Positions 8,930-16,750 of a stretch of 64,000 nucleotides of DNA are shown piece by piece. Every line of letters begins with the position of its first letter. The first letter of the stretch is position 1. The notes below the pieces were generated by a model that saw only the letters and a program-made list of their open reading frames with translations, searched no databases and was not told the DNA's origin. This DNA is from Enterocloster lavalensis (GTDB taxonomy: Bacteria > Bacillota > Clostridia > Lachnospirales > Lachnospiraceae), in contig NZ_CABJCG010000001.1 in assembly GCF_902364025.1 (NCBI RefSeq), forward strand, positions 856,528 through 920,527, given 5' to 3'. Made by a program: the position numbers and the translations under genes.

Positions 8930-9988
8930 ATGACCAACAACACCTCCAATGTTACCATCGGCGATGTGGCCAAAGCTGCGGGGACCTCCATCTCCACTGT
9001 CTCCCGCGTGCTGAGCGGCAGCGACTATCCCGTCAGCGCCGCCAAACGGGAGCGCGTGCTGCAGGCCGCGTCCAGCCTGGGCTATGAGACCAACCTGCTG
9101 GGCCGTATGCTGAAGACCAACACCAATCCCTACGTGGGCGTGATTATACCGTCCTTTCAGAACCCATTTTACACGCAGCTGATCATCGGCATCGAGAAAG
9201 AAGCCATGGCGAACAACTACTTTCCCCTGATCTTCAGCTCTCAGAGAAGCCCGGCGATCGAACGCAGCCTGATCAAAAACCTGATCAAGAGCAGGGTAAA
9301 GGGGCTGATGATATCCTCCATCGACGATTCGCCAGCCGCGGTAGATCATTTTCTATCTACCGGTGGCAGAGTCTGCCTGTTCGAGTCCAACTATGCAGAA
9401 ACAGAGAAGGTGATAAACGCCAAGACGGACATGCTGACCGCCGGGCGGGCGGCGGCCGAGTACCTGATTTCCCAGGGCCACCGCTCCATCGCCTTTTTGA
9501 GCACGCCGTTTAACCGCGCCACCAGGCGGATGACTCTGGACGGGTATAAACTGGCTCTGGCGGACAAGGGGATTCCATTTTCGGACGACGACGTGATCAC
9601 CGTGCCCTATGAATTCGATGCGGATTCCGGCCTGTACGAGATGGAGGCCGGACGGAAGCTGGCGGACCGCTTCCTGGAAGTGTGGCGTGAGCGCAGGTTC
9701 ACCGCCATCATGGCTATCAACGACCTGATCGCCTACGGCATCATCCAAAGGCTCCAGGAGAGCGGCGTCAGCATCCCGGACCAGGTTTCCATCATCTCCT
9801 TTGACAACATCCCCTACTCCGCCCTCATCAACCCGCCGCTCACCACCATGGACATGCCCGCCAGACTGCTGGGCCAGCGGGCCTGCCACATCCTGGTGGA
9901 CTCCATGGCCAAGGACGAGGACCACAACGGCATCACCCTGTCCGTAGGCGCGGAGCTGGTGGTGCGCAGCTCCGTCAGAACAATTTAG
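8930..9988 (+). CDS. LacI family transcriptional regulator
   Basis: A 352-residue repressor-type protein. The N-terminal LacI helix-turn-helix reads VTIGDVAKAAGTSISTVSRV (about residues 7-26) and is followed by a hinge helix and a periplasmic-binding-protein-like sensor domain (about 60-340) with the segments GVIIPSFQNPFYTQL and ISFDNIPYSALINPPLTT, the latter typical of the family. The ATG has AAGGAG eight bases upstream. The gene is divergent from the TRAP operon, whose promoter carries a matching palindrome at 8710-8725; a one-mismatch variant lies at 10566-10577 before the YhcH gene. The inducer is probably the imported sugar acid or a derivative (inference). A hairpin follows the stop codon. 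Confidence 0.95.
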   Translation: MTNNTSNVTIGDVAKAAGTSISTVSRVLSGSDYPVSAAKRERVLQAASSLGYETNLLGRMLKTNTNPYVGVIIPSFQNPFYTQLIIGIEKEAMANNYFPLIFSSQRSPAIERSLIKNLIKSRVKGLMISSIDDSPAAVDHFLSTGGRVCLFESNYAETEKVINAKTDMLTAGRAAAEYLISQGHRSIAFLSTPFNRATRRMTLDGYKLALADKGIPFSDDDVITVPYEFDADSGLYEMEAGRKLADRFLEVWRERRFTAIMAINDLIAYGIIQRLQESGVSIPDQVSIISFDNIPYSALINPPLTTMDMPARLLGQRACHILVDSMAKDEDHNGITLSVGAELVVRSSVRTI

Positions 9989-9992
9989 ATTC

Positions 9993-10009
9993 CGGCCGCT
10001 TTTCGGCCG
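9993..10009 (+). terminator. Hairpin after the LacI-family gene
   Basis: CGGCCG (9993-9998) and CGGCCG (10004-10009) form a six-pair GC stem around a CTTTT loop directly after the stop codon. There is no T-run after it, so it is a weak terminator candidate or an mRNA-stabilising end. Confidence 0.4.
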
Positions 10010-10022
10010 CCCAGGCGCAAAA

Positions 10023-10058
10023 ATGCCGCCGGCTCGCTCAAACGCGCACCGGCGGCAT
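10023..10058 (-). terminator. Rho-independent terminator of the first YhcH gene
   Basis: The arms ATGCCGCCGG (10023-10032) and CCGGCGGCAT (10049-10058) are perfectly complementary. On the minus strand the hairpin is followed by TTTTTGCG, and it lies 13 bp after the YhcH stop codon. Confidence 0.85.
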
Positions 10059-10070
10059 ATCCTATGTTCC

Positions 10071-10535
10071 TTAATCCTCTTTAATTTTAACGATCACTTT
10101 CTTGATCGGAGCCGGCTGGCCGTTCATGGCCTTTGGCTTATGTGCATCCCATGGATTGAAAATCAGATACTGGTCGGGGCCTGCCACAATCTGAAGGCCG
10201 GGAGTGGAATTCTCAAAGAACACCACATCCTTGTCCGGATTGTAGGGAGTTTTCACCGTCATCTCGTGAACCGGCGCGTAGGTCATGATCTCGCTGCCTT
10301 CGATCACGTACTGGATGTCGGTGTAATGCTCATGAGCCTCATACTTGGCCTCGTCCCAGGGAATCGTGGTGTAAGCGGTCACGTTGGCGTAAACGTCCTT
10401 GCCGTCGATCTCGTACTTGCCCGGCTCCAGTGCCTTTAAGTCGGTATTCTGCAAAAACGCAACCGCCTTGGCATATCTGCCTTCGATTCCTAAGTTCTTG
10501 TAAAAATCCAGGTTCTTCTTCTCATCAAAAATCAT
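10071..10535 (-). CDS. YhcH/YjgK/YiaL family protein
   Basis: A 154-residue cupin-like cytoplasmic protein of the YhcH/YiaL/EbgC family. The metal-site segment AHEHYTDIQYVIEGSE (about 86-101) and the late IFNPWDAHKPK (about 126-136) carry the conserved histidines. In Escherichia coli relatives occur with sialic acid genes (yhcH) and with the YiaMNO TRAP importer for 2,3-diketo-L-gulonate (yiaL); they are thought to act as sugar isomerases or anomerases. It stands alone with its own promoter and terminator. Upstream lies a palindrome nearly identical to the LacI operator of the TRAP operon, so it probably belongs to the same regulon. Confidence 0.93.
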   Translation of the reverse strand: MIFDEKKNLDFYKNLGIEGRYAKAVAFLQNTDLKALEPGKYEIDGKDVYANVTAYTTIPWDEAKYEAHEHYTDIQYVIEGSEIMTYAPVHEMTVKTPYNPDKDVVFFENSTPGLQIVAGPDQYLIFNPWDAHKPKAMNGQPAPIKKVIVKIKED

Positions 10536-10565
10536 CGTCCCAATTCTCCTTTATCCCATGTGCCC

Positions 10566-10577
10566 GAAAACATTTTC
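10566..10577. promoter_or_regulatory. Second LacI-type operator
   Basis: GAAAACATTTTC differs by one central base from the core GAAAACGTTTTC of the palindrome at 8710-8725. It lies 18 bases downstream of the predicted -10 element of the YhcH gene, a placement similar to that in the TRAP operon. Confidence 0.65.
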
Positions 10578-10595
10578 CCGCCCCGGACCACATCT

Positions 10596-10625
10596 AGTAT
10601 ACACCCAAACCACGGACAAACTCAA
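10596..10625 (-). promoter_or_regulatory. Promoter of the first YhcH gene
   Basis: On the minus strand TTGAGT (10620-10625) and TATACT (10596-10601) are separated by 18 bp. The predicted start is near 10589, about 54 bases before the start codon, with the LacI-type palindrome between them. Confidence 0.6.
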
Positions 10626-10671
10626 TCCCCGGATTCAAAAAATCACGTTCCCACATTAATATAGAGGGACA

Positions 10672-11556
10672 CTATTTAAAAAATTCGTGGCCGTCATGGG
10701 CGAACAGATAGTCCAGGTGGCGGTCAAACCACGAGGCTGCGCTGCCCGAACCCTTGCGGTTCATAAAAAACAGGGCTCCCTGGGAGTAATCCTCTCCGTC
10801 CAGGGCACGGTTCACACACTCGATGGTCTCCGCCGTCACCTTCACGGAATTGATGCTCCCGTTGGATACCGGCTGGAACTGGGATGGGGCATAGACCACC
10901 TCGGTCACGCTGTCCGGAAATTCGTCCGACAGCACCCGGTTGATGATCACATCTGCCACCAGTATTTTTCCGCGCGCATCGCAGATTCCGGCTTCGGCCT
11001 GGACAATGCGCAGCAGTACCTGGTAATCTTCCTCCGTGTACTTGATGCGCCTGGCCGCTCTGCGCTTCTCTTCCGCCTCACGCTTTGCCGCCTCCGCCTT
11101 CTTTTTTGCTTCCTCCGCTTCTCTGCGCGCTCTCTCTTCTTGCTGCTGCTTTAAAATCTGTTTTTTGAGGGCTTCGATCTCCGCCTGGGCGGCTCTCTCC
11201 TCCTCCTGCTTTTGTCGGACGCTCTGCACAAGCAGGTCGCCAACTAATTGCTGTCCGACACTACCCGCGTCTGTGAGTCCGATTTGTATTTTTGCTTCTG
11301 TGCTACCTGTGATTCCCTGGTCCGCAGGTTCTTCCTCTGCTTCCGCTTCGCTGTCACCGTTTTCTTCTATAACAGGGGCCGCCATGGCGTTTTTACCGCT
11401 GCCGCCAAATCCATTGGCTGAAAAAGAGATCACGGCTACCACCATAACTCCGGTGACGATCACGGAGGAGGAGCGGTACATCTGTTTGGTCACCTTAACT
11501 GCAAGGGACTTCACAAACAGAAATACGGACTCAAAGAATGAACGCAATATCAGCAT
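10672..11556 (-). CDS. SleB-like cell wall hydrolase with membrane anchor and coiled coil
   Basis: A 294-residue protein in three parts. Residues 28-50 are one membrane helix (SSVIVTGVMVVAVISFSA), residues about 110-168 are a Lys/Glu/Arg/Ala/Gln-rich coiled coil, and residues 170-294 match the Hydrolase_2 (SleB/CwlJ) domain with LLRIVQAEAGICDARGKILV and FQPVSNGSI. The catalytic glutamate of the family should be in the VQAEA segment. SleB-type lytic transglycosylases or amidases cleave cortex or wall peptidoglycan. The long coiled-coil spacer places the catalytic domain away from the membrane. It is a single-gene unit with a near-consensus promoter. Whether it works in spore germination or in vegetative wall turnover is not decided by sequence. 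Confidence 0.88.
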   Translation of the reverse strand: MLILRSFFESVFLFVKSLAVKVTKQMYRSSSVIVTGVMVVAVISFSANGFGGSGKNAMAAPVIEENGDSEAEAEEEPADQGITGSTEAKIQIGLTDAGSVGQQLVGDLLVQSVRQKQEEERAAQAEIEALKKQILKQQQEERARREAEEAKKKAEAAKREAEEKRRAARRIKYTEEDYQVLLRIVQAEAGICDARGKILVADVIINRVLSDEFPDSVTEVVYAPSQFQPVSNGSINSVKVTAETIECVNRALDGEDYSQGALFFMNRKGSGSAASWFDRHLDYLFAHDGHEFFK

Positions 11557-11657
11557 ACATACTCCTCTTTCCTGAAAGTCGAAATTTCTTATTTATCGCT
11601 TTCCTTAATTGTGGGCTTTCTCCCACTTTTACCTCATTTTCCGGGGATGTATGGGTA

Positions 11658-11687
11658 ATTATATGGGATTTGATCCCGTGCTGTCAA
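11658..11687 (-). promoter_or_regulatory. Promoter of the SleB-like gene with a dyad in the spacer
   Basis: On the minus strand TTGACA (11682-11687) and TATAAT (11658-11663) are perfect hexamers with an 18-bp spacer. The spacer contains the perfect 5-3-5 dyad GGGATTTGATCCC (plus strand, 11665-11677), a likely repressor or activator site. The transcript leader also contains a small hairpin, GTGGG/CCCAC (11611-11626). Confidence 0.75.
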
Positions 11688-12126
11688 TGGTGATTTAATA
11701 TATTTGTTACATTTTTCCGCAACGTTTTTTATCCCCCCGGCTTCATTGTATATTTACAATATATTTTATTTAGTTTTATTGCCATATATCATGCATTTTT
11801 GCCATTGATATTTTACAATAGTGTTACATTATTATTAATTTTTAATCGATGTATACTTTTTACTTTTTCTGTAATTAAATTTATGTCAACTTGTTTTTAC
11901 TAAAATAGTATATATTTTACATTTTAGTTCCTGCTTTTTCCTGTCATATTCTGTCGTTCAAAAAGTGTGCATCCCCCACTTTGGGCATTTTTTCATAAAA
12001 ATGGACGGGCGGTTCTGCTGATTTTCCGTGCCTCCGATCGAATCTGCCCTGGTGATGGATCCGTCAAAATTTTGTCATATATTTTGTGCACTTATTCCAA
12101 AATGTGGATTCCTCATTGAAAAGTGT
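11688..12126. other. AT-rich intergenic stretch without a recognisable gene
   Basis: About 440 bases that are much richer in A/T than their neighbours. I see no open frame with a ribosome binding site, no tRNA and no strong hairpin. It separates the divergent SleB-like gene and the SSS symporter gene and probably holds upstream regulatory DNA of one or both. Confidence 0.5.
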
Positions 12127-12170
12127 TTGACTTGGAACGAATACTTTGGTACATTAAAGTTCAGAACTTT
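12127..12170 (+). promoter_or_regulatory. Promoter and operator of the SSS symporter gene
   Basis: TTGACT (12127-12132) and TACATT (12150-12155) are 17 bp apart. The perfect dyad AAAGTTCAGAACTTT (12156-12170; AAAGTTC, one base, GAACTTT) covers the expected start site near 12162. It is unlike the LacI operator at 8710, so a different regulator is likely. Confidence 0.65.
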
Positions 12171-12245
12171 TAATCATTAAAGTTATCAAGACAGGCCAAC
12201 GGATTTTCTCCCCGGAGGCCGGGCGAAACACAGGAGGAACCTTCC

Positions 12246-13814
12246 ATGTTGATCAAAATTATGCTGCTCGTCATTTTCTTTTCCATCATGATCATTGTCG
12301 GCTTCTGCTCCCGCCGGCACGCCACCAACGTGAACGATTTCGTGCTGGGCGGCCGGGGCGTTGGGCCCTGGCTCACGGCCTTCGCCTACGGGACGTCCTA
12401 CTTTTCGGCGGTAGTGTTCATCGGCTACGCCGGACAGTTCGGCTGGAAATACGGGCTGGCCTCCACCTGGATCGGCCTGGGCAACGCCCTGATCGGAAGC
12501 CTGCTGGCCTGGGTGGTGCTGGGAAGGCGCACCCGCGTGATGACAAAGCATTTGTCCGCCTCCACCATGCCGGAGTTTTTCGGCAGCCGGTTTGACAGCA
12601 AAGCGCTGAAAATCGTAGCCTCGGCCATCATTTTCGTGTTCCTCATCCCCTACACGGCTTCCGTGTACAACGGCCTGTCCCGGCTGTTCGGGATGGCCTT
12701 CGACGTGCCCTACACGGCCTGCGTGGTGGCCATGGCCTGTCTCACCGCGGTCTACGTGATCCTGGGCGGATACATGGCGACGGCCATCAATGATTTTATC
12801 CAGGGAATTATCATGCTGGCCGGGATCGTTGCCATTATCGCCAGCGTATTGAACGGCCAGGGCGGCTTCACCGCCGCGGTGGGAAAGCTGGCCCAGATTC
12901 CCAGCGAGGTGCCCGCCACCCTGGGACAGCCCGGCGCGTACACCTCATTTTTCGGCCCTGACCCCTTAAATCTGCTGGGCGTGGTCATTCTGACCTCCCT
13001 GGGTACCTGGGGACTCCCGCAGATGATCCACAAGTTTTATACCATCCGCAGTGAGAAAGCCATCGCCACCGGCACGGTGATCTCCACCGTATTCGCCATC
13101 GTGATCTCCGGAGGAAGCTATTTCCTGGGCGGCTTCGGCCGGCTGTTCGATGGCCCGGCCGTGTACAACGCGGCGGGAGGCGTGGCTTACGATTCCGTTA
13201 TCCCGGCCATGCTCTCCGGCCTGCCGGACCTGTTGATCGGAATCGTGGTCATGCTGGTGCTCTCCGCCTCCATGTCCACGCTGTCCTCCCTGGTGCTGAC
13301 CTCCAGCTCCACCCTGGCCTTGGATTTCATCAAGGGGAACCTGATTAAAAATATGAAGGACAAGACCCAGTTAATCCTGATGCAGGGTCTGATTCTGGTA
13401 TTCATTGTGATCAGCGTGGTGCTGGCCCTGGATCCCCCGGACTTTATCGCCCAGCTCATGGGAATCTCCTGGGGCGCTCTGGCCGGAGCTTTCCTGGCCC
13501 CCTTCCTCTACGGCCTGTACTGGAAAGGCGTGACCCGGGCCTCCGTCTGGTTCAGCTTCCTCATCGGCGTGGGGATCACGGTGTCGAACCTGTTCCTTCA
13601 TTATATAGCCTCGCCCATCAACGCGGGCGCAATCGCCATGGTGGCCGGACTGATCGCCGTGCCCCTGGTATCCCTGATCACCCCCAAACTTCCCCAGGGG
13701 CTGACGGACGGGGTGTTCTCCTGCTATAATGATTTGGTGGAGGCTACCACGAGGAAGGTGCTGCCGGAGGATAAGGACTTTGATTCGCCGGCGTTTCGGA
13801 AGAAGAAAAAGTAA
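12246..13814 (+). CDS. Sodium:solute symporter (SSS family)
   Basis: A 522-residue membrane protein with about 13 helices, of the SSS family (relatives of PutP, SglT and the SSS-type sialic acid carriers). Family-like parts are the first helix with an outward N-terminus, the segment FVLGGRGVGPWLTAFAYG (about 31-48) that precedes the sodium site, ILGGYMATAINDFIQG (about 173-188) and a Ser-rich helix near SASMSTLSSLVLTSSS (about 341-356), which supplies sodium ligands in this family. The ATG follows AGGAGGAACCTTCC. It is a single-gene unit between a dyad-controlled promoter and a terminator; YhcH genes on either side hint at a sugar or sugar-acid substrate (inference). Confidence 0.93.
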   Translation: MLIKIMLLVIFFSIMIIVGFCSRRHATNVNDFVLGGRGVGPWLTAFAYGTSYFSAVVFIGYAGQFGWKYGLASTWIGLGNALIGSLLAWVVLGRRTRVMTKHLSASTMPEFFGSRFDSKALKIVASAIIFVFLIPYTASVYNGLSRLFGMAFDVPYTACVVAMACLTAVYVILGGYMATAINDFIQGIIMLAGIVAIIASVLNGQGGFTAAVGKLAQIPSEVPATLGQPGAYTSFFGPDPLNLLGVVILTSLGTWGLPQMIHKFYTIRSEKAIATGTVISTVFAIVISGGSYFLGGFGRLFDGPAVYNAAGGVAYDSVIPAMLSGLPDLLIGIVVMLVLSASMSTLSSLVLTSSSTLALDFIKGNLIKNMKDKTQLILMQGLILVFIVISVVLALDPPDFIAQLMGISWGALAGAFLAPFLYGLYWKGVTRASVWFSFLIGVGITVSNLFLHYIASPINAGAIAMVAGLIAVPLVSLITPKLPQGLTDGVFSCYNDLVEATTRKVLPEDKDFDSPAFRKKKK

Positions 13815-13834
13815 AACTGTCAAAACTCATCAAA

Positions 13835-13876
13835 AAAGACAGGGAAACTTGGCAAAACCCAAGTATCTCTGTCTTT
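13835..13876. terminator. Hairpin terminator between the convergent SSS and YhcH genes
   Basis: A two-part stem: AAAGACAG (13835-13842) pairs with CTGTCTTT (13869-13876), and inside it ACTTGG (13847-13852) pairs with CCAAGT (13859-13864). A/T runs on the two sides allow it to serve both strands. Confidence 0.75.
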
Positions 13877-13897
13877 CTGCATCCAAATAGATCTGTT

Positions 13898-14350
13898 TTA
13901 CCCCACCCCCAACTTCATCACCACCTTCAAAAACTTCTGCCTCTCCCCCGTATGCGCCACAGCCTGGTGCCCGTCCCAGGGAAAGGCGGCGTAAAACATG
14001 CCATCTGTAATCTTCACCACATGCTCCCGTTTTCCTATCAGCCGTTCGGCGTCCTTCTCCTCCTGGTAAGGGATAACAGTCTCCAGCCTTCGTACATCCT
14101 CCCAGGCCATCTCCTCGCTGCCCTCCGCCATAATCTGGACGTCGATGTAGTTTCTGTGGGCCTCGAAAGTTCCCTCCGAGATAGGCCTTGTCTCTCCCTG
14201 CTGCACCATGAAATACCCGCCCTCAAACGCATACCGTCCGGGCACAAGGCCGTCGCCGTTTTTCACCGCAGCAACCGCCTCCAGCCCCTTCCTCAGGTTC
14301 GGCAGCAGCGCCTCATACTTCAAAATATTGTCCACATGATCGATTATCAT
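13898..14350 (-). CDS. YhcH/YjgK/YiaL family protein (second copy)
   Basis: A 150-residue relative of the protein at 10071-10535, with the same metal-site pattern: FEAHRNYIDVQIMAEGSEEM (about 80-99) and FPWDGHQAVAH (about 123-133). The two copies are clearly different in sequence, so this is not a recent duplication. It follows the calcium/sodium antiporter gene by 19 bp and is the last gene of that unit. A role in handling a sugar acid or its anomer is inferred from the family and from the neighbouring catabolic cluster. Confidence 0.9.
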   Translation of the reverse strand: MIIDHVDNILKYEALLPNLRKGLEAVAAVKNGDGLVPGRYAFEGGYFMVQQGETRPISEGTFEAHRNYIDVQIMAEGSEEMAWEDVRRLETVIPYQEEKDAERLIGKREHVVKITDGMFYAAFPWDGHQAVAHTGERQKFLKVVMKLGVG

Positions 14351-14369
14351 CTCACAACTGCCTCCTCTC

Positions 14370-15335
14370 TCACAGCGAAAACTGGATTCCGCAGAAGGCG
14401 AAATACAGCACCGGCAGCAGCACTCCCTGTACCCGTGAGAGCCTGCCCCGGATCAGGGCCGGAACCGTCAAAAGCAGCATGGCCGCCAGCATAACCGGGA
14501 TGTCCAGTACCAGGGAAGCGTTCTGCCCGAAGAGCACCGCGCTCTGGGGAACGCTGAAGGGGGCCAGGGATACGGAAACGCCGCTTACCAGCACCAGGTT
14601 GAACAGATTTGCGCCGATCACATTTCCAAGGGAAAGAGCGCCGTGCCCCTTCACCAGGGAGGTGATGGCCGTCACCAGCTCCGGCAGGGAGGTTCCGAGG
14701 GCCACGAAAGTCAGCGCGATCACGGATTCCGGCACGCCCATCGCCTGGGCGATCAGGGTTCCGTTCTCCACCAGCAGCTTAGCGCCCACCGCGATGAGTA
14801 TTGCGCCGATTACCAGCAGCACCAGATTCACCCCCAGGGACCGTACATTTTCATCCCCGTCCTCCGGGGCCTGGGGGCTGTTTTTCATCTGGGACACCGT
14901 GGTGAACATATAGACCACAAAGATCCCCAGCAGCACGAACCCGATAGTACGGCTGAAATACCCCAGGAAATAGGCCACGCCAGTGTAAATGACGGCTGCG
15001 ATGAAGAAAAACAACACCGGCGTGCGCAGGGTCTCGCGGTTGATCTTCCCCGGCTTGATGGCCACGGTGATGGCCGCGATCAGCGCGGTATTGCAGATCA
15101 CGGAACCGATGGCGTTCCCGTAGGCCATCTCGCTGTGGCCCGTCAGCGCGGAGGTGGTGGATACCATAACCTCCGGCAGCGTGGTTCCAATGGAGACCAC
15201 GGTGGCTCCGATCAGCAGCTCCGGCAGATGAAATTTACGGGCAATGCCCGTGGCGCCGTCCACAAACCAGTCTCCGCCCTTGATCAGGCAGACCAGGCCG
15301 ACGATAAACAGCGATACGCAAATAAACATGCTCAT
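14370..15335 (-). CDS. Calcium/sodium antiporter (CaCA superfamily, YrbG-like)
   Basis: A 321-residue membrane protein with two homologous halves of five helices each. The two alpha-repeat signatures are VVSIGTTLPEVMVSTTSALTG (split here as VVSIGTTLPE and VMVSTTSALTG; about 46-66) and FVALGTSLPELVTAITSLVK (about 199-218); the acidic residues in GTTLPE and GTSLPE bind the ions. It exchanges sodium or protons for calcium across the cytoplasmic membrane. The ATG follows AAAGGAG. It is separated from the upstream SLC13 gene by a strong hairpin, so it may be transcribed by read-through or from its own promoter, and it is followed by the YhcH gene. Confidence 0.95.
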   Translation of the reverse strand: MSMFICVSLFIVGLVCLIKGGDWFVDGATGIARKFHLPELLIGATVVSIGTTLPEVMVSTTSALTGHSEMAYGNAIGSVICNTALIAAITVAIKPGKINRETLRTPVLFFFIAAVIYTGVAYFLGYFSRTIGFVLLGIFVVYMFTTVSQMKNSPQAPEDGDENVRSLGVNLVLLVIGAILIAVGAKLLVENGTLIAQAMGVPESVIALTFVALGTSLPELVTAITSLVKGHGALSLGNVIGANLFNLVLVSGVSVSLAPFSVPQSAVLFGQNASLVLDIPVMLAAMLLLTVPALIRGRLSRVQGVLLPVLYFAFCGIQFSL

Positions 15336-15354
15336 TTCTCCTTTGACTTAGGGA

Positions 15355-15385
15355 CGGCTGGCCGGAAATAGCTTCCGGCCAGCCG
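15355..15385 (-). terminator. Strong 13-bp hairpin after the SLC13-type permease gene
   Basis: CGGCTGGCCGGAA (15355-15367) and TTCCGGCCAGCCG (15373-15385) pair perfectly around a five-base loop. It lacks a clear T-run on either strand, so it may be a partial terminator or an mRNA-end protector that sets lower expression of the antiporter and YhcH genes. Confidence 0.6.
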
Positions 15386-15450
15386 CCTGAATTGTTATGC
15401 TGGGAAAACCTGCCGCGGCGAGGGGAAACCTGCTGCGGCGAAACAACCCG

Positions 15451-16734
15451 CTACATCGGGAAAATCACAGCCGCCGCCACGCTCAGCGCGATGATGCGGA
15501 TCAGATACATGGGCACCGTGAATTTCCAGAATTCCGGCAGCTTGTATTTGCCCATACCCATGATCATGGCGGGCATACCGTCGATGGGCATGTAGCCGCC
15601 CTGCCATCCCGATACCACCACCGCGGCCGCGGCTGCGGTGGGATTGAGGCCCAGGCTCATACAGGCCGCAATGGCGATGGGTGCGAATATGTACACGGAG
15701 CCCATGTTGGAACCGGTGAAGGTTGCGCAGGTACTGGTCAGCAGCGCGAACAGGATGATGACCAGAAGCGGCGCCACGCTGGTGCCCAGGGCGGTTGCAA
15801 TGGCTTCGCCGATCATGGCCGTGAAGCCGGAATTGGCCAGGGCGTCGGCCACGCCGATGACGCCTGCCATCATCAGGATTACCGGAGCGAACATGTTCTC
15901 GCGGAACTCCTTAAAATCAACCACCTTCATGAAGAGCAGCGCCATGGCGGACAGGCCGGGAATCACATAGGCCATGTTGCCCAGGTTGTTGATGAGCATC
16001 ATGCCCACCACGCTGACCACAAAGGCCACAACGGTTACTTTTTCTTTCCAGGGCTCCATGGGAACCGCTTTTGTCTTTTCAATCTTAGCCTGAGCATCCA
16101 CCTCGGCCGCCGCGATGGGGTGGTCGGGAAGCAGCCGGTAGGCCACCAGGGACCAGACCAGGAAGGCCACGGCCATGGCGAAGTTCACCGCCGAGAACTT
16201 GATCATGGAAACCGGCTCCATAAAGCCCGCGGTCTCCAGAACAGAGCTCACCACGCCGTAATAGAGGGCCACGTTGATGGGGATCAACGGATGGTTGGTG
16301 GCGAAACCCAGAGGCATCATCAGCTTGGAGGTGGGCATTTTCTTGGTGTAGGGGATGGTGGAAATCAGGGACAGAATCAGCACATAGTAGCCGGTATTTC
16401 CGCCGCCCACCAGGCTGGCGCCCACCATGACCACGATCACCAGCAGCACGTAGCTCTTGTAGCCGCCTCTGTTTACCAGGGCGATCAGGGCTTCCTTTAC
16501 CTTATCCATGGCCCTGGTCTTCTGCACGCCCGCCAGCACCACCATGAAGCTGGCGATCATAATCACGCTGGAGTTTGTGAATCCGGCAAATGCCTCGGGC
16601 ACGGTGGACAGTCCCGATACCACCAGCAGCATACAGGCCAGAAGGGGCGGCGCGCCAAAGGGAAGTACGTCGAACATGATCAGCCCGATCATGATCACCA
16701 GTATTGCAAGGGCAAGAATCATTTGGATTGTCAT
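15451..16734 (-). CDS. SLC13/DASS-type permease
   Basis: A 427-residue membrane protein with about eleven helices, of the ion transporter superfamily that includes SLC13/DASS carboxylate carriers and ArsB/NhaD-like proteins. Readable parts are AGFTNSSVIMIASFMVV (about 49-65), the re-entrant-loop type TNHPLIPINVALYYG (about 139-153) and GWQGGYMPIDGMPAMIMGMG (about 386-405). It most likely imports a di- or hydroxycarboxylate or sugar acid with sodium. It ends the six-gene catabolic cluster that begins with the DUF1537 kinase and is 17 bp downstream of the Asp-box protein gene, so its substrate is likely the compound this cluster breaks down (inference). Confidence 0.85.
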   Translation of the reverse strand: MTIQMILALAILVIMIGLIMFDVLPFGAPPLLACMLLVVSGLSTVPEAFAGFTNSSVIMIASFMVVLAGVQKTRAMDKVKEALIALVNRGGYKSYVLLVIVVMVGASLVGGGNTGYYVLILSLISTIPYTKKMPTSKLMMPLGFATNHPLIPINVALYYGVVSSVLETAGFMEPVSMIKFSAVNFAMAVAFLVWSLVAYRLLPDHPIAAAEVDAQAKIEKTKAVPMEPWKEKVTVVAFVVSVVGMMLINNLGNMAYVIPGLSAMALLFMKVVDFKEFRENMFAPVILMMAGVIGVADALANSGFTAMIGEAIATALGTSVAPLLVIILFALLTSTCATFTGSNMGSVYIFAPIAIAACMSLGLNPTAAAAAVVVSGWQGGYMPIDGMPAMIMGMGKYKLPEFWKFTVPMYLIRIIALSVAAAVIFPM

Positions 16735-16750
16735 TTCATTTTCCTCCTTC

